Virus record (IMG/VR): IMGVR_UViG_3300048037_000149
Location: 1-28,452 of that record
Source: a virus
Strand: one strand, 5' to 3'
Length of the DNA: 28,452 nt
A program made the position numbers and the translations under genes. The notes below the pieces were generated by a model. It was given only the letters and a program-made list of their open reading frames with translations. It made no database searches and was not told where the DNA came from. Of the stretch, positions 1 to 7,424 are shown in pieces (the first letter of the stretch is position 1; the number at the start of each line of letters is the position of its first letter).

Positions 1-1224
1 ATTATATACAGGACAGACATAAAACTCACCATTTACTCTCTGGTCAAGCGCAATCATGTCTTCACAGAAAGACACATAATCTCTACCACGTTTCCAGTAG
101 TAAAACCCAACAGTCGCATTGTCACTGATTGGGTCTTTCTCCGCAACCTTCACGACATTACCTAGACCATCTGTCTGTGCATATGACCACTTGGGATGTG
201 TTGCTTTGAAAGTAACAATACCACCATCAACATCATGTTCCTTCATTTTATACATGAAGTGTGATGAATCCCATTTTACATATTGGTCAGAGTTTGCAAT
301 AAACAGTGGTGAGTCATTATTGATATATTCTTTTGCGAGTAGAGTTGTGCAAGCAGCACCTTCTGTCATACCTTCAATCTCCACAATCTTGCAGTTTGGT
401 GCAATCATGTTCAACATCGAATCCAGATTGTATTTCTCTCGATGTGATTTTTGGACAATGAAAATATAGTTTGCTTCAATCGCGATATTCTCTACAACTC
501 TTTGAATCATTGGTTTCCCATTGACATCAATCAGTGGTTTAGGAAAAGTATATCCCGCATTTGAAAAACGACTACCCGCGCCTGCCATTGGTATGACTAC
601 GTTTAGTTTCTCATCTTTCCATCGAGGAGTTGGAGTTTGACCTTTGATTCTTTCTATTAAACCAAGATTTACATCATCAGGACTGTTCACCCTAATCACA
701 TTTGCACTAGACCGATGCGCTGCCAACAGACCAACATGAGAGTCCTCAACAATCAAAGTCTCTTCAGGAAGAACACCCATAGTTGACATCGCTTTCCAAT
801 ATATTTCGGGGTGTGGTTTTGGATTAGTTACATCACCAGAACAGAGAAAAAAATCACATAGGTGAGTAATACCAACTCTGGATAGACATTTAACCACAGT
901 CTTTTTAATTGCGTTAGAACAAATTCCAATTTCATATCCTTCTTTCTTTAATTCTAAAAATAAATCAATGATATTATTGTTTTTTTCAAGTGAGTCTAGT
1001 CTTCGATAAGTATAGAGTTGTTTGTCATAAAATATTTTCTTGGATTCAGACTCAGAGAACCCCATGAAACGTAATTTGTTCATGGTAGTCATACCATCAT
1101 ACAAGGACAAGTGTTCGTCACGGGTGACTGCACGTTCACCCAACGCCTCATTCAATGCATCAAAATGTATATTTTTTGTATTGACCAGAACTCCATCTAG
1201 GTCAAACAATATAAGTTTTATCAT
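1..1224 (-). CDS. HAD phosphatase-nucleotidyltransferase fusion (3' end beyond window)
   Basis: The frame starts at ATG 1224 and stays open to the left edge, giving at least 408 residues without a stop. Residues 1-200 form a HAD hydrolase of the beta-phosphoglucomutase type: nucleophile motif FDLDGVLVN (7-15), motif II GICSNA, the lysine in KPHPEIYW, and the acidic motif IVEDSHVG. After a short linker, from about residue 206, a sugar-nucleotide pyrophosphorylase-type domain begins with NVVIPMAGAGSRF and FPKPLIDVNGKPM, followed by an NSDQ metal-site motif. The family's usual role is to activate a phosphorylated precursor with NTP; the HAD part would act on a phosphorylated sugar or small molecule. 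Its start overlaps the stop of the preceding methyltransferase by 4 bases, which suggests translational coupling. Substrate unknown. The domain calls are firm; the joint role is inferred. Confidence 0.85.
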   Translation of the reverse strand, partial: MIKLILFDLDGVLVNTKNIHFDALNEALGERAVTRDEHLSLYDGMTTMNKLRFMGFSESESKKIFYDKQLYTYRRLDSLEKNNNIIDLFLELKKEGYEIGICSNAIKKTVVKCLSRVGITHLCDFFLCSGDVTNPKPHPEIYWKAMSTMGVLPEETLIVEDSHVGLLAAHRSSANVIRVNSPDDVNLGLIERIKGQTPTPRWKDEKLNVVIPMAGAGSRFSNAGYTFPKPLIDVNGKPMIQRVVENIAIEANYIFIVQKSHREKYNLDSMLNMIAPNCKIVEIEGMTEGAACTTLLAKEYINNDSPLFIANSDQYVKWDSSHFMYKMKEHDVDGGIVTFKATHPKWSYAQTDGLGNVVKVAEKDPISDNATVGFYYWKRGRDYVSFCEDMIALDQRVNGEFYVCPVYN

Positions 1225-1748
1225 TTCTTCTTACCGATGAAAACATGGTCTTTCCATCTTGCAGACCGTTCTTCCCACGGGCCAAAATCGATATAATCTA
1301 ACACAACTTTTAGACCACATTCCTCGGCGATTGCCTTGAAACTGTCATCCATAAATCTCCAACAGTCAATACTATCATGTCGAGGGCCAGTAGATGGTGC
1401 AATTAAAATAATATGTGAACCCGTTTTCAAAACTCGTGTCATCTCAGTAACACTTCGAAAGGGATTCTTGACATGTTCAAGGGTTTGACCACTCACAACC
1501 AAATCGACAGACTCGTCCTCAAGGGGAATTGTATAAGGGCCAGGCATTGGTAAGTCAACATTCAATCCTGCCACAAGGTCTGCAATTAGATATTTCTCTG
1601 CAACATCTTCCCAGATTGGACGATATGACCTATCCTTATCTGCTTTCAATGCACGACCACCAACATCCAAAACTGTGATGTCTTTTCCGATAACTTCATT
1701 TAGGTGTTCTCTACACCTTTTCATATTTGCGATTGATGAGGGATGCAT
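1221..1748 (-). CDS. Class I SAM-dependent methyltransferase (Methyltransf_11-like)
   Basis: This 175-residue protein has a Rossmann methyltransferase core. Motif I is degenerate, VLDVGG (26-31). The motif around SVDLVVSGQTLEHV (80-93) and the strand HIILIAPSTG are typical of Methyltransf_11 proteins. Residues between motif I and strand 2 form a longer insert than usual. The start is one base downstream of the neighbouring methyltransferase stop, and its own stop overlaps the next gene, so it belongs to a tightly coupled operon. The substrate is not readable; the setting suggests a sugar or small-molecule acceptor. DNA methylation is unlikely because no DPPY/NPPY-type motif or target-recognition region is present. 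Confidence 0.8.
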   Translation of the reverse strand: MHPSSIANMKRCREHLNEVIGKDITVLDVGGRALKADKDRSYRPIWEDVAEKYLIADLVAGLNVDLPMPGPYTIPLEDESVDLVVSGQTLEHVKNPFRSVTEMTRVLKTGSHIILIAPSTGPRHDSIDCWRFMDDSFKAIAEECGLKVVLDYIDFGPWEERSARWKDHVFIGKKK

Positions 1749-1749
1749 A

Positions 1750-2352
1750 TTATACCTTTATACTAAACTGAACTTGTCCGTGTTGTTCTTTCAATAAACC
1801 ATTACTATAACAAAACTTGTCTACCGCTCGAGTGACACCAGTCTTACCAAATTTTGTATCTGGCCATTTATAATCATCTCCAAGAATAAGACCGCCAACT
1901 CTGACAACCTTTAGTGCATTGTTCAAGTCACGAAGACACCCCTCGTAGGAATGGTCACCGTCAACATAAATCCAATCAAGTTTCTTATCAAAACTATCAA
2001 ACCACTCATTAGAGTTCATTCGATAAATGGTAACACGAGGGTCTGTTCCTATTGTTGACTTCACTGTTCTATAAACACTATCATAGTATTTTTGGAAATC
2101 TTTTTCGGTATTACCCCCACACATCTTGGAATATCTTTCTAGATAGTTTTCATATGTGCCATGTTCTGTAGATTCTTTATATGGTTCAATACTCCATGCA
2201 TCTACGAGATGAAGTTCTCTCACTCCTCGACCCAAGAATTTCTGTGAGGAGTTTCCAAACCAGACGCCCACTTCTGCGCCTATCGAGTTTGGTTCTATCA
2301 ACCCCATAATATTTACGGAGTCTTTGTTTATTGGGCTTCCCATCATCTCCAA
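1750..2352 (-). CDS. Class I SAM-dependent methyltransferase (Methyltransf_24-like)
   Basis: The 200-residue product shows GAEVGVWFGNSS (25-36) as the SAM-binding glycine loop. IYVDGDHSYEG (128-138) and the following GLILGDDY are diagnostic of the Methyltransf_24 family, including sugar O-methyltransferases found in glycan clusters. In this family the DGDH aspartates usually help bind metal and substrate. The start overlaps the preceding sulfotransferase stop by 10 bases; an alternative ATG three codons in cannot be excluded. With the two other methyltransferases nearby, it would plausibly O-methylate a glycan or its nucleotide-activated precursor. Confidence 0.8.
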   Translation of the reverse strand: MEMMGSPINKDSVNIMGLIEPNSIGAEVGVWFGNSSQKFLGRGVRELHLVDAWSIEPYKESTEHGTYENYLERYSKMCGGNTEKDFQKYYDSVYRTVKSTIGTDPRVTIYRMNSNEWFDSFDKKLDWIYVDGDHSYEGCLRDLNNALKVVRVGGLILGDDYKWPDTKFGKTGVTRAVDKFCYSNGLLKEQHGQVQFSIKV

Positions 2353-3032
2353 TAGTTCCTTTGTGCAGCACTATCAAAGTCGAATCCCCAATAGTCAATA
2401 TCTTTTTTATACCAGTCAGCAACAATCTGAATTGTTTTATCGTTATAGTAATCAGTATATGTAGACTGTTTATATCCAGTCACATTGCGAGGTTCGGGAT
2501 TGAATAGGACACCCAGATATGATTTTACGTCATCATCATAGTGTTCAAACCTAAGAATGTCACACCTAAGTTTACCTTTTTCATCAGTCACATAATCCAA
2601 TGCGGGATACCACCCACGGATTGCACGATGCCAGAAGAACTTTCTACCACCCCATTCGTGTCGAGTTTCAAGGAATGCTTCAAACGAGGAACAGTCAATA
2701 TAATCTGTTCTACCAAAATGGTCAGAACCATCTTCTTTATAGATTACCTTTTTTGCAAATTCAAATCGCGATACAACTCGACTCCACGGGTTACGAACAA
2801 TTGCAAATGCACGATGATTTTCTCGAACCTGTTGATTCCAGTCTCTCCACCTTGCATGTTCAAAACCGTGATGTTCGCGGTTTTCTTGCATAACGCGAAA
2901 AAGGTCTTCTGTATACTGACGATTAATATGATTTTCTGGTGTTGCGAGTAATACTTTTGGTCGCAGTTCAGGATTTCTCCTGATTGTCATCCCCCCGTTT
3001 TTGGGGATATGGACGAAGATTTTCTTTCCCAT
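2343..3032 (-). CDS. Sulfotransferase family protein (Sulfotransfer_2-like)
   Basis: This 229-residue protein begins with FVHIPKNGG (6-14), the 5'-phosphosulfate-binding loop of the PAPS-dependent Sulfotransfer_2 family. The matching 3'-phosphate site is AIVRNPWSRVVSRF (77-90), with Arg80 and Ser88 in the expected places. Length is close to the compact bacterial and phage members of the family. It would move a sulfo group from PAPS to a carbohydrate. The start is well fixed because the P-loop sits directly at the N terminus, although it overlaps the upstream methyltransferase by 46 bases. No PAPS-making gene is seen in the window, so host PAPS is presumably used. Confidence 0.82.
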   Translation of the reverse strand: MGKKIFVHIPKNGGMTIRRNPELRPKVLLATPENHINRQYTEDLFRVMQENREHHGFEHARWRDWNQQVRENHRAFAIVRNPWSRVVSRFEFAKKVIYKEDGSDHFGRTDYIDCSSFEAFLETRHEWGGRKFFWHRAIRGWYPALDYVTDEKGKLRCDILRFEHYDDDVKSYLGVLFNPEPRNVTGYKQSTYTDYYNDKTIQIVADWYKKDIDYWGFDFDSAAQRNYWR

Positions 3033-3556
3033 TTCACATACATCCTATTATTATCAGGCATAAATTCTGTAACTTTGAAACCTGTATTTTGTGTCAACAT
3101 GATATGATGATTTATATTCCAATTAAAGAAGGGAACTTGGTTGACTAATTCATTCTCATGGTCACGATGGCCTGGATTACATCTCCAATAAATTCGACAT
3201 TCATCTTTTAGACACCTTCGTGTCAGTGAATTGATTTGTTCTACTACTTCAGACCAGCCGCCAAAATTAATAGAGCCGAGGCAAAAAGCAACATCAAATT
3301 TAGTTTCTGGTCTATAGTCCTCGATTGCGACTTGTTCGTCACTCCCAATGTCTGTAATATCGATGCCATGTAATCCTTTAATATGTCTCTTAAACGGATT
3401 AACCCCGCAACCGACATCCAAGACGGTTTCTCCTTCTTGTATTTCATCTATCAATCTCCATCCTGTCCAATAATAATCATCCAATCCCGCAGTGCGTGAA
3501 CTGGGCCAATGGTAAGTAAAGTAATCTTTTAACCATTCTCTGTCTTTGGCGTCCAT
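2987..3556 (-). CDS. Class I SAM-dependent methyltransferase
   Basis: The 189-residue product carries a clear motif I, VLDVGCGVNPFKRHI (about 45-59), then HGIDIT as the acidic end of strand 2 and KFDVAFCLGSINFGG as motif IV. The rest resembles small stand-alone small-molecule methyltransferases. The C terminus overlaps the following sulfotransferase start by 46 bases in another frame, an unusually long overlap for this operon, although both frames carry recognisable sequence at the join. Substrate unknown; placed in the tailoring block of the island. Confidence 0.78.
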   Translation of the reverse strand: MDAKDREWLKDYFTYHWPSSRTAGLDDYYWTGWRLIDEIQEGETVLDVGCGVNPFKRHIKGLHGIDITDIGSDEQVAIEDYRPETKFDVAFCLGSINFGGWSEVVEQINSLTRRCLKDECRIYWRCNPGHRDHENELVNQVPFFNWNINHHIMLTQNTGFKVTEFMPDNNRMYVKWERKSSSISPKTGG

Positions 3557-4065
3557 ATGTAATAATCTCTTTTTCCGTCATTATGTTTTTCAAGACCTTC
3601 TTCTTCAACAAATTCTTTGATAAGAAGGTTCTGCATTTGTATCTGTTCTATCATATTGTCATCGTCTCGATACCATTTATAGTCGGGATACTTGATATTC
3701 CAACCACCACATTCGTGCCACCAATCAAAACATTCTTGATTAGTTCTATATACCAGATGAATAGGACAGTTCCATCTCATCAACCAATATATATGATAAG
3801 CAAATGTATGAGACTTGATTATGCGAATACCTTCACCACTAAATGGTTTATCCCAATATTTCTCATCATTTCGAAACTCCATGCCAGGGTCAAAGTATGC
3901 ACCTCTATGCACTAAGTCTCTACAACCATCACGACCATGCCAATACTCTCGTTCAGGTGACCTATCACTCTTGTCTATATCGTCACGAATGTATAGGTGG
4001 TCTTCAACATAACCACTCCATCGTGAACCAGGCGCACCAGTGACAAAGATGTATTTACCGTTCAT
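3529..4065 (-). CDS. Sulfotransferase-like P-loop protein
   Basis: A 178-residue protein with an N-terminal P-loop-like motif VTGAPGSRWSG (8-18), a later IKSH motif (a pattern common in sulfotransferases) and HLVYRTNQECFDWW, which sits where the 3'-phosphate-binding segment is expected. It is shorter than typical family members (about 230-300 residues). It overlaps its neighbours on both sides (11 and 28 bases). The call is from motif order only. A nucleoside or nucleotide kinase is a possible alternative, because the loop is close to a Walker A but lacks the GKT/S lysine. Confidence 0.55.
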   Translation of the reverse strand: MNGKYIFVTGAPGSRWSGYVEDHLYIRDDIDKSDRSPEREYWHGRDGCRDLVHRGAYFDPGMEFRNDEKYWDKPFSGEGIRIIKSHTFAYHIYWLMRWNCPIHLVYRTNQECFDWWHECGGWNIKYPDYKWYRDDDNMIEQIQMQNLLIKEFVEEEGLEKHNDGKRDYYIWTPKTENG

Positions 4066-4693
4066 TCTTTGGTCTTATCCCTTGCCATACTTGTTCATCC
4101 AACCAGTGAGAGTCAACAGGCTCCACATATTTTGCATTTTGGTCTTTTGCAATATCTTTCTCAATTCGTTCATCATTATATGCAATCGGAAAGTCAAGAA
4201 CCTTTGACAACCACTTCAGATACGCACCACCATACAAATATAACGACTCATGAGAAAGGAACTGTAAGTCGGCATCTAGTTTGTAATAATATCCTAGTGC
4301 TTGTGGCAATGTGAATTCGTTTCTAACCCTAAACTGTTGTTCCATATTTATATTACGGTCTCGAACTACAATACAGACCTTAACATCATACCCTACGTTT
4401 TGTGCCTCCTTCATGACTTCTTGTATCTTTGGAACTTGTTTCACTCCGTCATACACAAAAGGCACACTGACGTTTGCAACAACCGCAGAACTTTTCAACA
4501 TACTCTTCGTCTTTGATGGGTCTACCCAACATTCTGCAAAGGGTTCTTCGTCACTTGGTATCCAATACTTGTCACCAAAATCCCATCCACTCACATATGG
4601 ATGATAACTAAACACTTTACTGAATAGATGATTGCCAGACCCCTGTGGGCCTGTTATGATTAATAGTTTTTTATAATCGTTGTTGTCCGACAT
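4055..4693 (-). CDS. Sulfotransferase-like P-loop protein
   Basis: The 212-residue product begins with LLIITGPQGSGNHLFSKVF (10-28), which resembles the 5'-phosphosulfate loop of sulfotransferases; it has no Walker A lysine. KVCIVVRDRNINMEQQ is a candidate 3'-phosphate-binding segment. It sits directly after the cupin gene, overlapping it by 23 bases, and ahead of another sulfotransferase-like gene with the same motif order, so the two may be diverged paralogues. A function as a true sulfotransferase is plausible but not shown by sequence reading. Confidence 0.55.
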   Translation of the reverse strand: MSDNNDYKKLLIITGPQGSGNHLFSKVFSYHPYVSGWDFGDKYWIPSDEEPFAECWVDPSKTKSMLKSSAVVANVSVPFVYDGVKQVPKIQEVMKEAQNVGYDVKVCIVVRDRNINMEQQFRVRNEFTLPQALGYYYKLDADLQFLSHESLYLYGGAYLKWLSKVLDFPIAYNDERIEKDIAKDQNAKYVEPVDSHWLDEQVWQGIRPKNER

Positions 4694-5351
4694 AGGTTCT
4701 CACTTTCAATGGGTTGATTTCATCTGTTGGCCCTGTTCCAGAGTCAGGACTGAATACAAATAATGTAACATCCTCACCCTTATTACACATAAAATTATGT
4801 AAAACATTTCTCTCCATGACCCAACAATCCCCCGCCTTGATAGGGAACATTACATCATTATCAAGTTCAATCTCACCTTTACCAGACAGGACTAATCCGA
4901 TGCGTTGACTTGGATGAGTGTGGAGAGTCTGTTTCATCCCTGCGGGGAAGTGGACATAGTTGATGACGGGAAGTCCAAGACGGCCAGGATTGACTGCGGT
5001 GGTGTTCGTTCCGCCGTCCATGTAAGATAGGTTGCCTTTTGGATTATCATGTGGTATGAACATGCGGTCATCGTTGAGATGCAGACCATAGAACTTGATG
5101 TGAGCAAACACAGAGGTATCATTATGCGTCTCAACCGTGAACTCATTGTCTGTCTGCCCTGCGAAACTGTTAGTCTCAACTGACCAACCGTTCTTCATAT
5201 GGACACTACAGTCTTTACCCATAATATAACTTGTTCCTATCGAGTTATTGTTATTGATATAAGTCGTATTGACACCCCTTATAACTTGGATATCATAATT
5301 CCAAATATCGGTAACCTGATAAGTCTCTCCATTATCAATCTGTTTCATCAT
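4671..5351 (-). CDS. Cupin-domain protein
   Basis: The 226-residue protein has a C-terminal cupin barrel: LHTHPSQRIGLVLSGKGEIE (143-162), then IKAGDCWVMERNVLHNF (171-187). His144, His146 and His185 are candidate metal ligands. The usual glutamate four residues after the second histidine is replaced by Arg150, so metal binding may be altered. The N-terminal 120 residues look like a second, degenerate beta-rich half. The start ATG overlaps the amidotransferase stop (ATGA), which indicates coupling. Cupins in such clusters are often sugar isomerases/epimerases or dioxygenases; this one cannot be assigned. Confidence 0.75.
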   Translation of the reverse strand: MMKQIDNGETYQVTDIWNYDIQVIRGVNTTYINNNNSIGTSYIMGKDCSVHMKNGWSVETNSFAGQTDNEFTVETHNDTSVFAHIKFYGLHLNDDRMFIPHDNPKGNLSYMDGGTNTTAVNPGRLGLPVINYVHFPAGMKQTLHTHPSQRIGLVLSGKGEIELDNDVMFPIKAGDCWVMERNVLHNFMCNKGEDVTLFVFSPDSGTGPTDEINPLKVRTYVGQQRL

Positions 5352-5899
5352 AATCCTGTCACCTTCCGTATCTCATCAGGTATAAAGGGTCTGGTCATTC
5401 TTTCAGGATGCCAGACAATTGCACATATGTTGTCTTTCATCCAAGACTCAATGTTACCATTCCCATCAATATATAAGTATACACCATTTGGGGGCTGTTT
5501 GTCAATAGAAATATTATGAAAACTGTTCACACGGATGTGGGTAGGTGCATCTCCATATACAAGATGTTCGGTATCATAGTGACCTTCGATTTCCTTCGTG
5601 CTACCGCCAAGCATCTCTGTTAGGAGAAACGCACCATGACAGATACCAAGAATGGGTTTACCCAGTCTTGACATTTCGGTTATGAGAGATACTTCTGTGA
5701 TAATACGAATCTCTTCGTTATCCCCACCTGTGACGATGAGAAGGTCGAGAGACTCCGCAAGGGATTCATAATCTAAGTCTTCACGATTTGGGATGGGGAT
5801 AAGTTCATGACCCTTCAACAACCGATACCAGTTGTGGTCTAAAGAGTCATGAACTTGTCCGTTGTGCGTGAGGACTCGTTGTGTGAGTCCTACGTTCAT
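5348..5899 (-). CDS. Class I glutamine amidotransferase-like hydrolase (gamma-glutamyl-CDP-amidate hydrolase-like)
   Basis: The 183-residue protein is a stand-alone class I glutamine amidotransferase/C26-type domain. The nucleophile elbow is GICHGA with Cys87, and the His-Glu pair is in VWHPERM (His164, Glu166). RVNSFHNI (123-130) matches the conserved NS.H segment of C26 hydrolases. The N terminus GLTQRV followed by DHNW and IPIPN resembles, from memory, the family containing Campylobacter Cj1417. That enzyme cleaves gamma-glutamyl-CDP-amidate to give the phosphoramidate donor for capsule. The start follows the diiron gene stop directly. No synthetase partner lies beside it, so hydrolysis of a gamma-glutamyl amide is more likely than ammonia channelling. 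The class is firm; the subfamily is moderate. Confidence 0.8.
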   Translation of the reverse strand: MNVGLTQRVLTHNGQVHDSLDHNWYRLLKGHELIPIPNREDLDYESLAESLDLLIVTGGDNEEIRIITEVSLITEMSRLGKPILGICHGAFLLTEMLGGSTKEIEGHYDTEHLVYGDAPTHIRVNSFHNISIDKQPPNGVYLYIDGNGNIESWMKDNICAIVWHPERMTRPFIPDEIRKVTGL

Positions 5900-6598
5900 T
5901 TACCAACCGTAGACTGTGTTCACAAGTTCGCGTGAACCTTTTGCTTCGACTGTATTTGCACACGAGATTTCAAACAGGTCTTTACGCATTGCTTCGATAA
6001 TACGAAGAACACGACTCTGTGTTTTCTCATCGGTTGCAACTTTGCGTAACTTGTATGCACCGATACCACTGTGGAAACCTTCGTCCTTTGCAATCTCGCG
6101 ATAACGACCAGAAATGAAACTATCTTCGATAGTATCTGCCATCTGATTCCATACCGCTTCTGCACGACCTTCCGCAACCAACTGATATGCGGCGAGGACT
6201 GCCTCGTCATTCTCTGCGTCATACTTTTCTAACAGAGATGCACCTTTGGCAGTATCCATTTCGCGTTCTTTTGCAATCGCACTTGCAGCATCTACTTCTT
6301 CACCAGTGATATGTTCAATAACTTCCTTGACCATACGATAGTGTTTTGCTTCATCTGCTGCTTGTTTTGAAAGTAATTCTAATTCTCTTGGGTCTGCATC
6401 ATCGTCTGCACTTGCGATTTGTGCGGAGATTTCAGACATGTTCATACGTTCATTGACCATGCGACCAATGAAGTGGTCAACCATTTCCTCTTTAGAAAGG
6501 TCGCCTTCGAAGTATGCCTTGACGTTCATCTTGGATGCTTCGAACAATGCTTGATTTTCGTTGCGAATTTTCTTCACAAACTCTTGTGGGTTTAACAT
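5900..6598 (-). CDS. Ferritin-like diiron protein, probable oxygenase or oxidase
   Basis: This all-helical 232-residue protein has the full carboxylate-bridged diiron ligand pattern of the ferritin-like superfamily: Glu50, Glu83-x2-His86 (in ADEAKHYRM), Glu143 or Glu147, and Glu173-x2-His176 (in KDEGFHSG). The complete set of ligands argues for an active metal site. Ferritin-like proteins of this size include aldehyde-deformylating oxygenases, N-oxygenases and tRNA hydroxylases; none can be chosen here. It is the first gene after an exact TATAAATA box and is followed without a gap by the amidotransferase and cupin, so the three appear to form one late-expressed unit. Unlike the coupled genes around it, the start has a clear upstream leader with AAGGA. 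Confidence 0.78.
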   Translation of the reverse strand: MLNPQEFVKKIRNENQALFEASKMNVKAYFEGDLSKEEMVDHFIGRMVNERMNMSEISAQIASADDDADPRELELLSKQAADEAKHYRMVKEVIEHITGEEVDAASAIAKEREMDTAKGASLLEKYDAENDEAVLAAYQLVAEGRAEAVWNQMADTIEDSFISGRYREIAKDEGFHSGIGAYKLRKVATDEKTQSRVLRIIEAMRKDLFEISCANTVEAKGSRELVNTVYGW

Positions 6599-6632
6599 GT
6601 TAGTTCCTTATTCACTCTATTGACAATAACAT

Positions 6633-6640
6633 TATTTATA
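6633..6640 (-). promoter_or_regulatory. T4-type late promoter TATAAATA
   Basis: The minus strand reads TATAAATA exactly, 35 bases before the ATG of the diiron gene. The box overlaps the TAA stop of the upstream glycosyltransferase. T4-like late promoters consist of this sequence alone and are recognised by the phage gp55 sigma factor. The leader contains an AAGGA ribosome-binding site just before the start. Its placement in front of a metabolic rather than virion gene is unusual. Confidence 0.65.
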
Positions 6641-7424
6641 CGATTTGTTTCATCAACTCTCCAACATTCTCACCAGCATTGGGAAGTTTGTCTTTTAGGA
6701 AGAAATGAATGAAGTGACAATCCTTCAGATTATCGACTGCACTATACAGACCATTCCATTTACCGTTCATATGTTTAGTTGGAATGTTATATCTCTTGAG
6801 AAAGTAGTTCAGTAGTGTCTGGTCGGTAGACCACTTCCATGCACCCACACCATCAACAAAGTCCTTAAACTCCATACGATTGATAAAACTATGTGGGTCT
6901 TGGCCTTTGAGGTATGGTTTGAAGAGTTTACTGTTCAACAGAATGAGACCCATGTTAAAGAACTCAAACCCCAGATTGTTTGGTTTGAAATCAAGGGTAT
7001 TCCGATGAAGCGGATTGTATTGCATACGCGAGTAGTTGATAATCTTGTTTTTATACCAATCCTGAATATTCATCTCGCGTTCACATACCGCACCAAACGC
7101 ATGTTCTGTTCCAAAGTCTTCAAAGATATTTGGTGCGTCTGGTCGGATATAGATGTCTGCATCTACGATTGCAATCTGGTCATAGTCATCCAGATACTCA
7201 AACGCATTCTCCTTCTCATAGATAGGCAGATATCCCCCATACTTCATATAGGATTCCTCACTTCGTCCACTGGTAAAGATGTCAGGTTTGATACGCAGTT
7301 TGGGTTGAGTCAATACGACATGTTTAATATTATATTTCTCACAGTATTGTGCAACACTTTCAATGCAGTGTTCATATAGTTTGGACGGTTTACCTACCGC
7401 CACTTGGAAAATCATTCTATTCAT
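6636..7424 (-). CDS. GT-A type glycosyltransferase (DxD motif)
   Basis: The 262-residue product starts with a beta-strand/helix pair (FQVAVGKPSKLYEHCIES) typical of GT-A folds. It carries the metal- and nucleotide-sugar-binding motif IAIVDADIYIRPD with Asp88-Ala-Asp90. Further downstream, FFNMGLILLNSKLF and WSTDQTLLN resemble the acceptor-side elements of GT8-like enzymes. It would transfer a sugar from a nucleotide donor. It resembles the glycosyltransferase at 12489-13334 in motif order, so the two may be distant paralogues. The start overlaps the preceding gene by 8 bases. Confidence 0.75.
   Translation of the reverse strand: MNRMIFQVAVGKPSKLYEHCIESVAQYCEKYNIKHVVLTQPKLRIKPDIFTSGRSEESYMKYGGYLPIYEKENAFEYLDDYDQIAIVDADIYIRPDAPNIFEDFGTEHAFGAVCEREMNIQDWYKNKIINYSRMQYNPLHRNTLDFKPNNLGFEFFNMGLILLNSKLFKPYLKGQDPHSFINRMEFKDFVDGVGAWKWSTDQTLLNYFLKRYNIPTKHMNGKWNGLYSAVDNLKDCHFIHFFLKDKLPNAGENVGELMKQIV

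Noticed and set aside
4346-4353. TATAAATA on the minus strand inside a sulfotransferase-like gene
   Set aside because: It encodes ordinary residues in a conserved part of the gene and no gene starts shortly downstream; probably chance.
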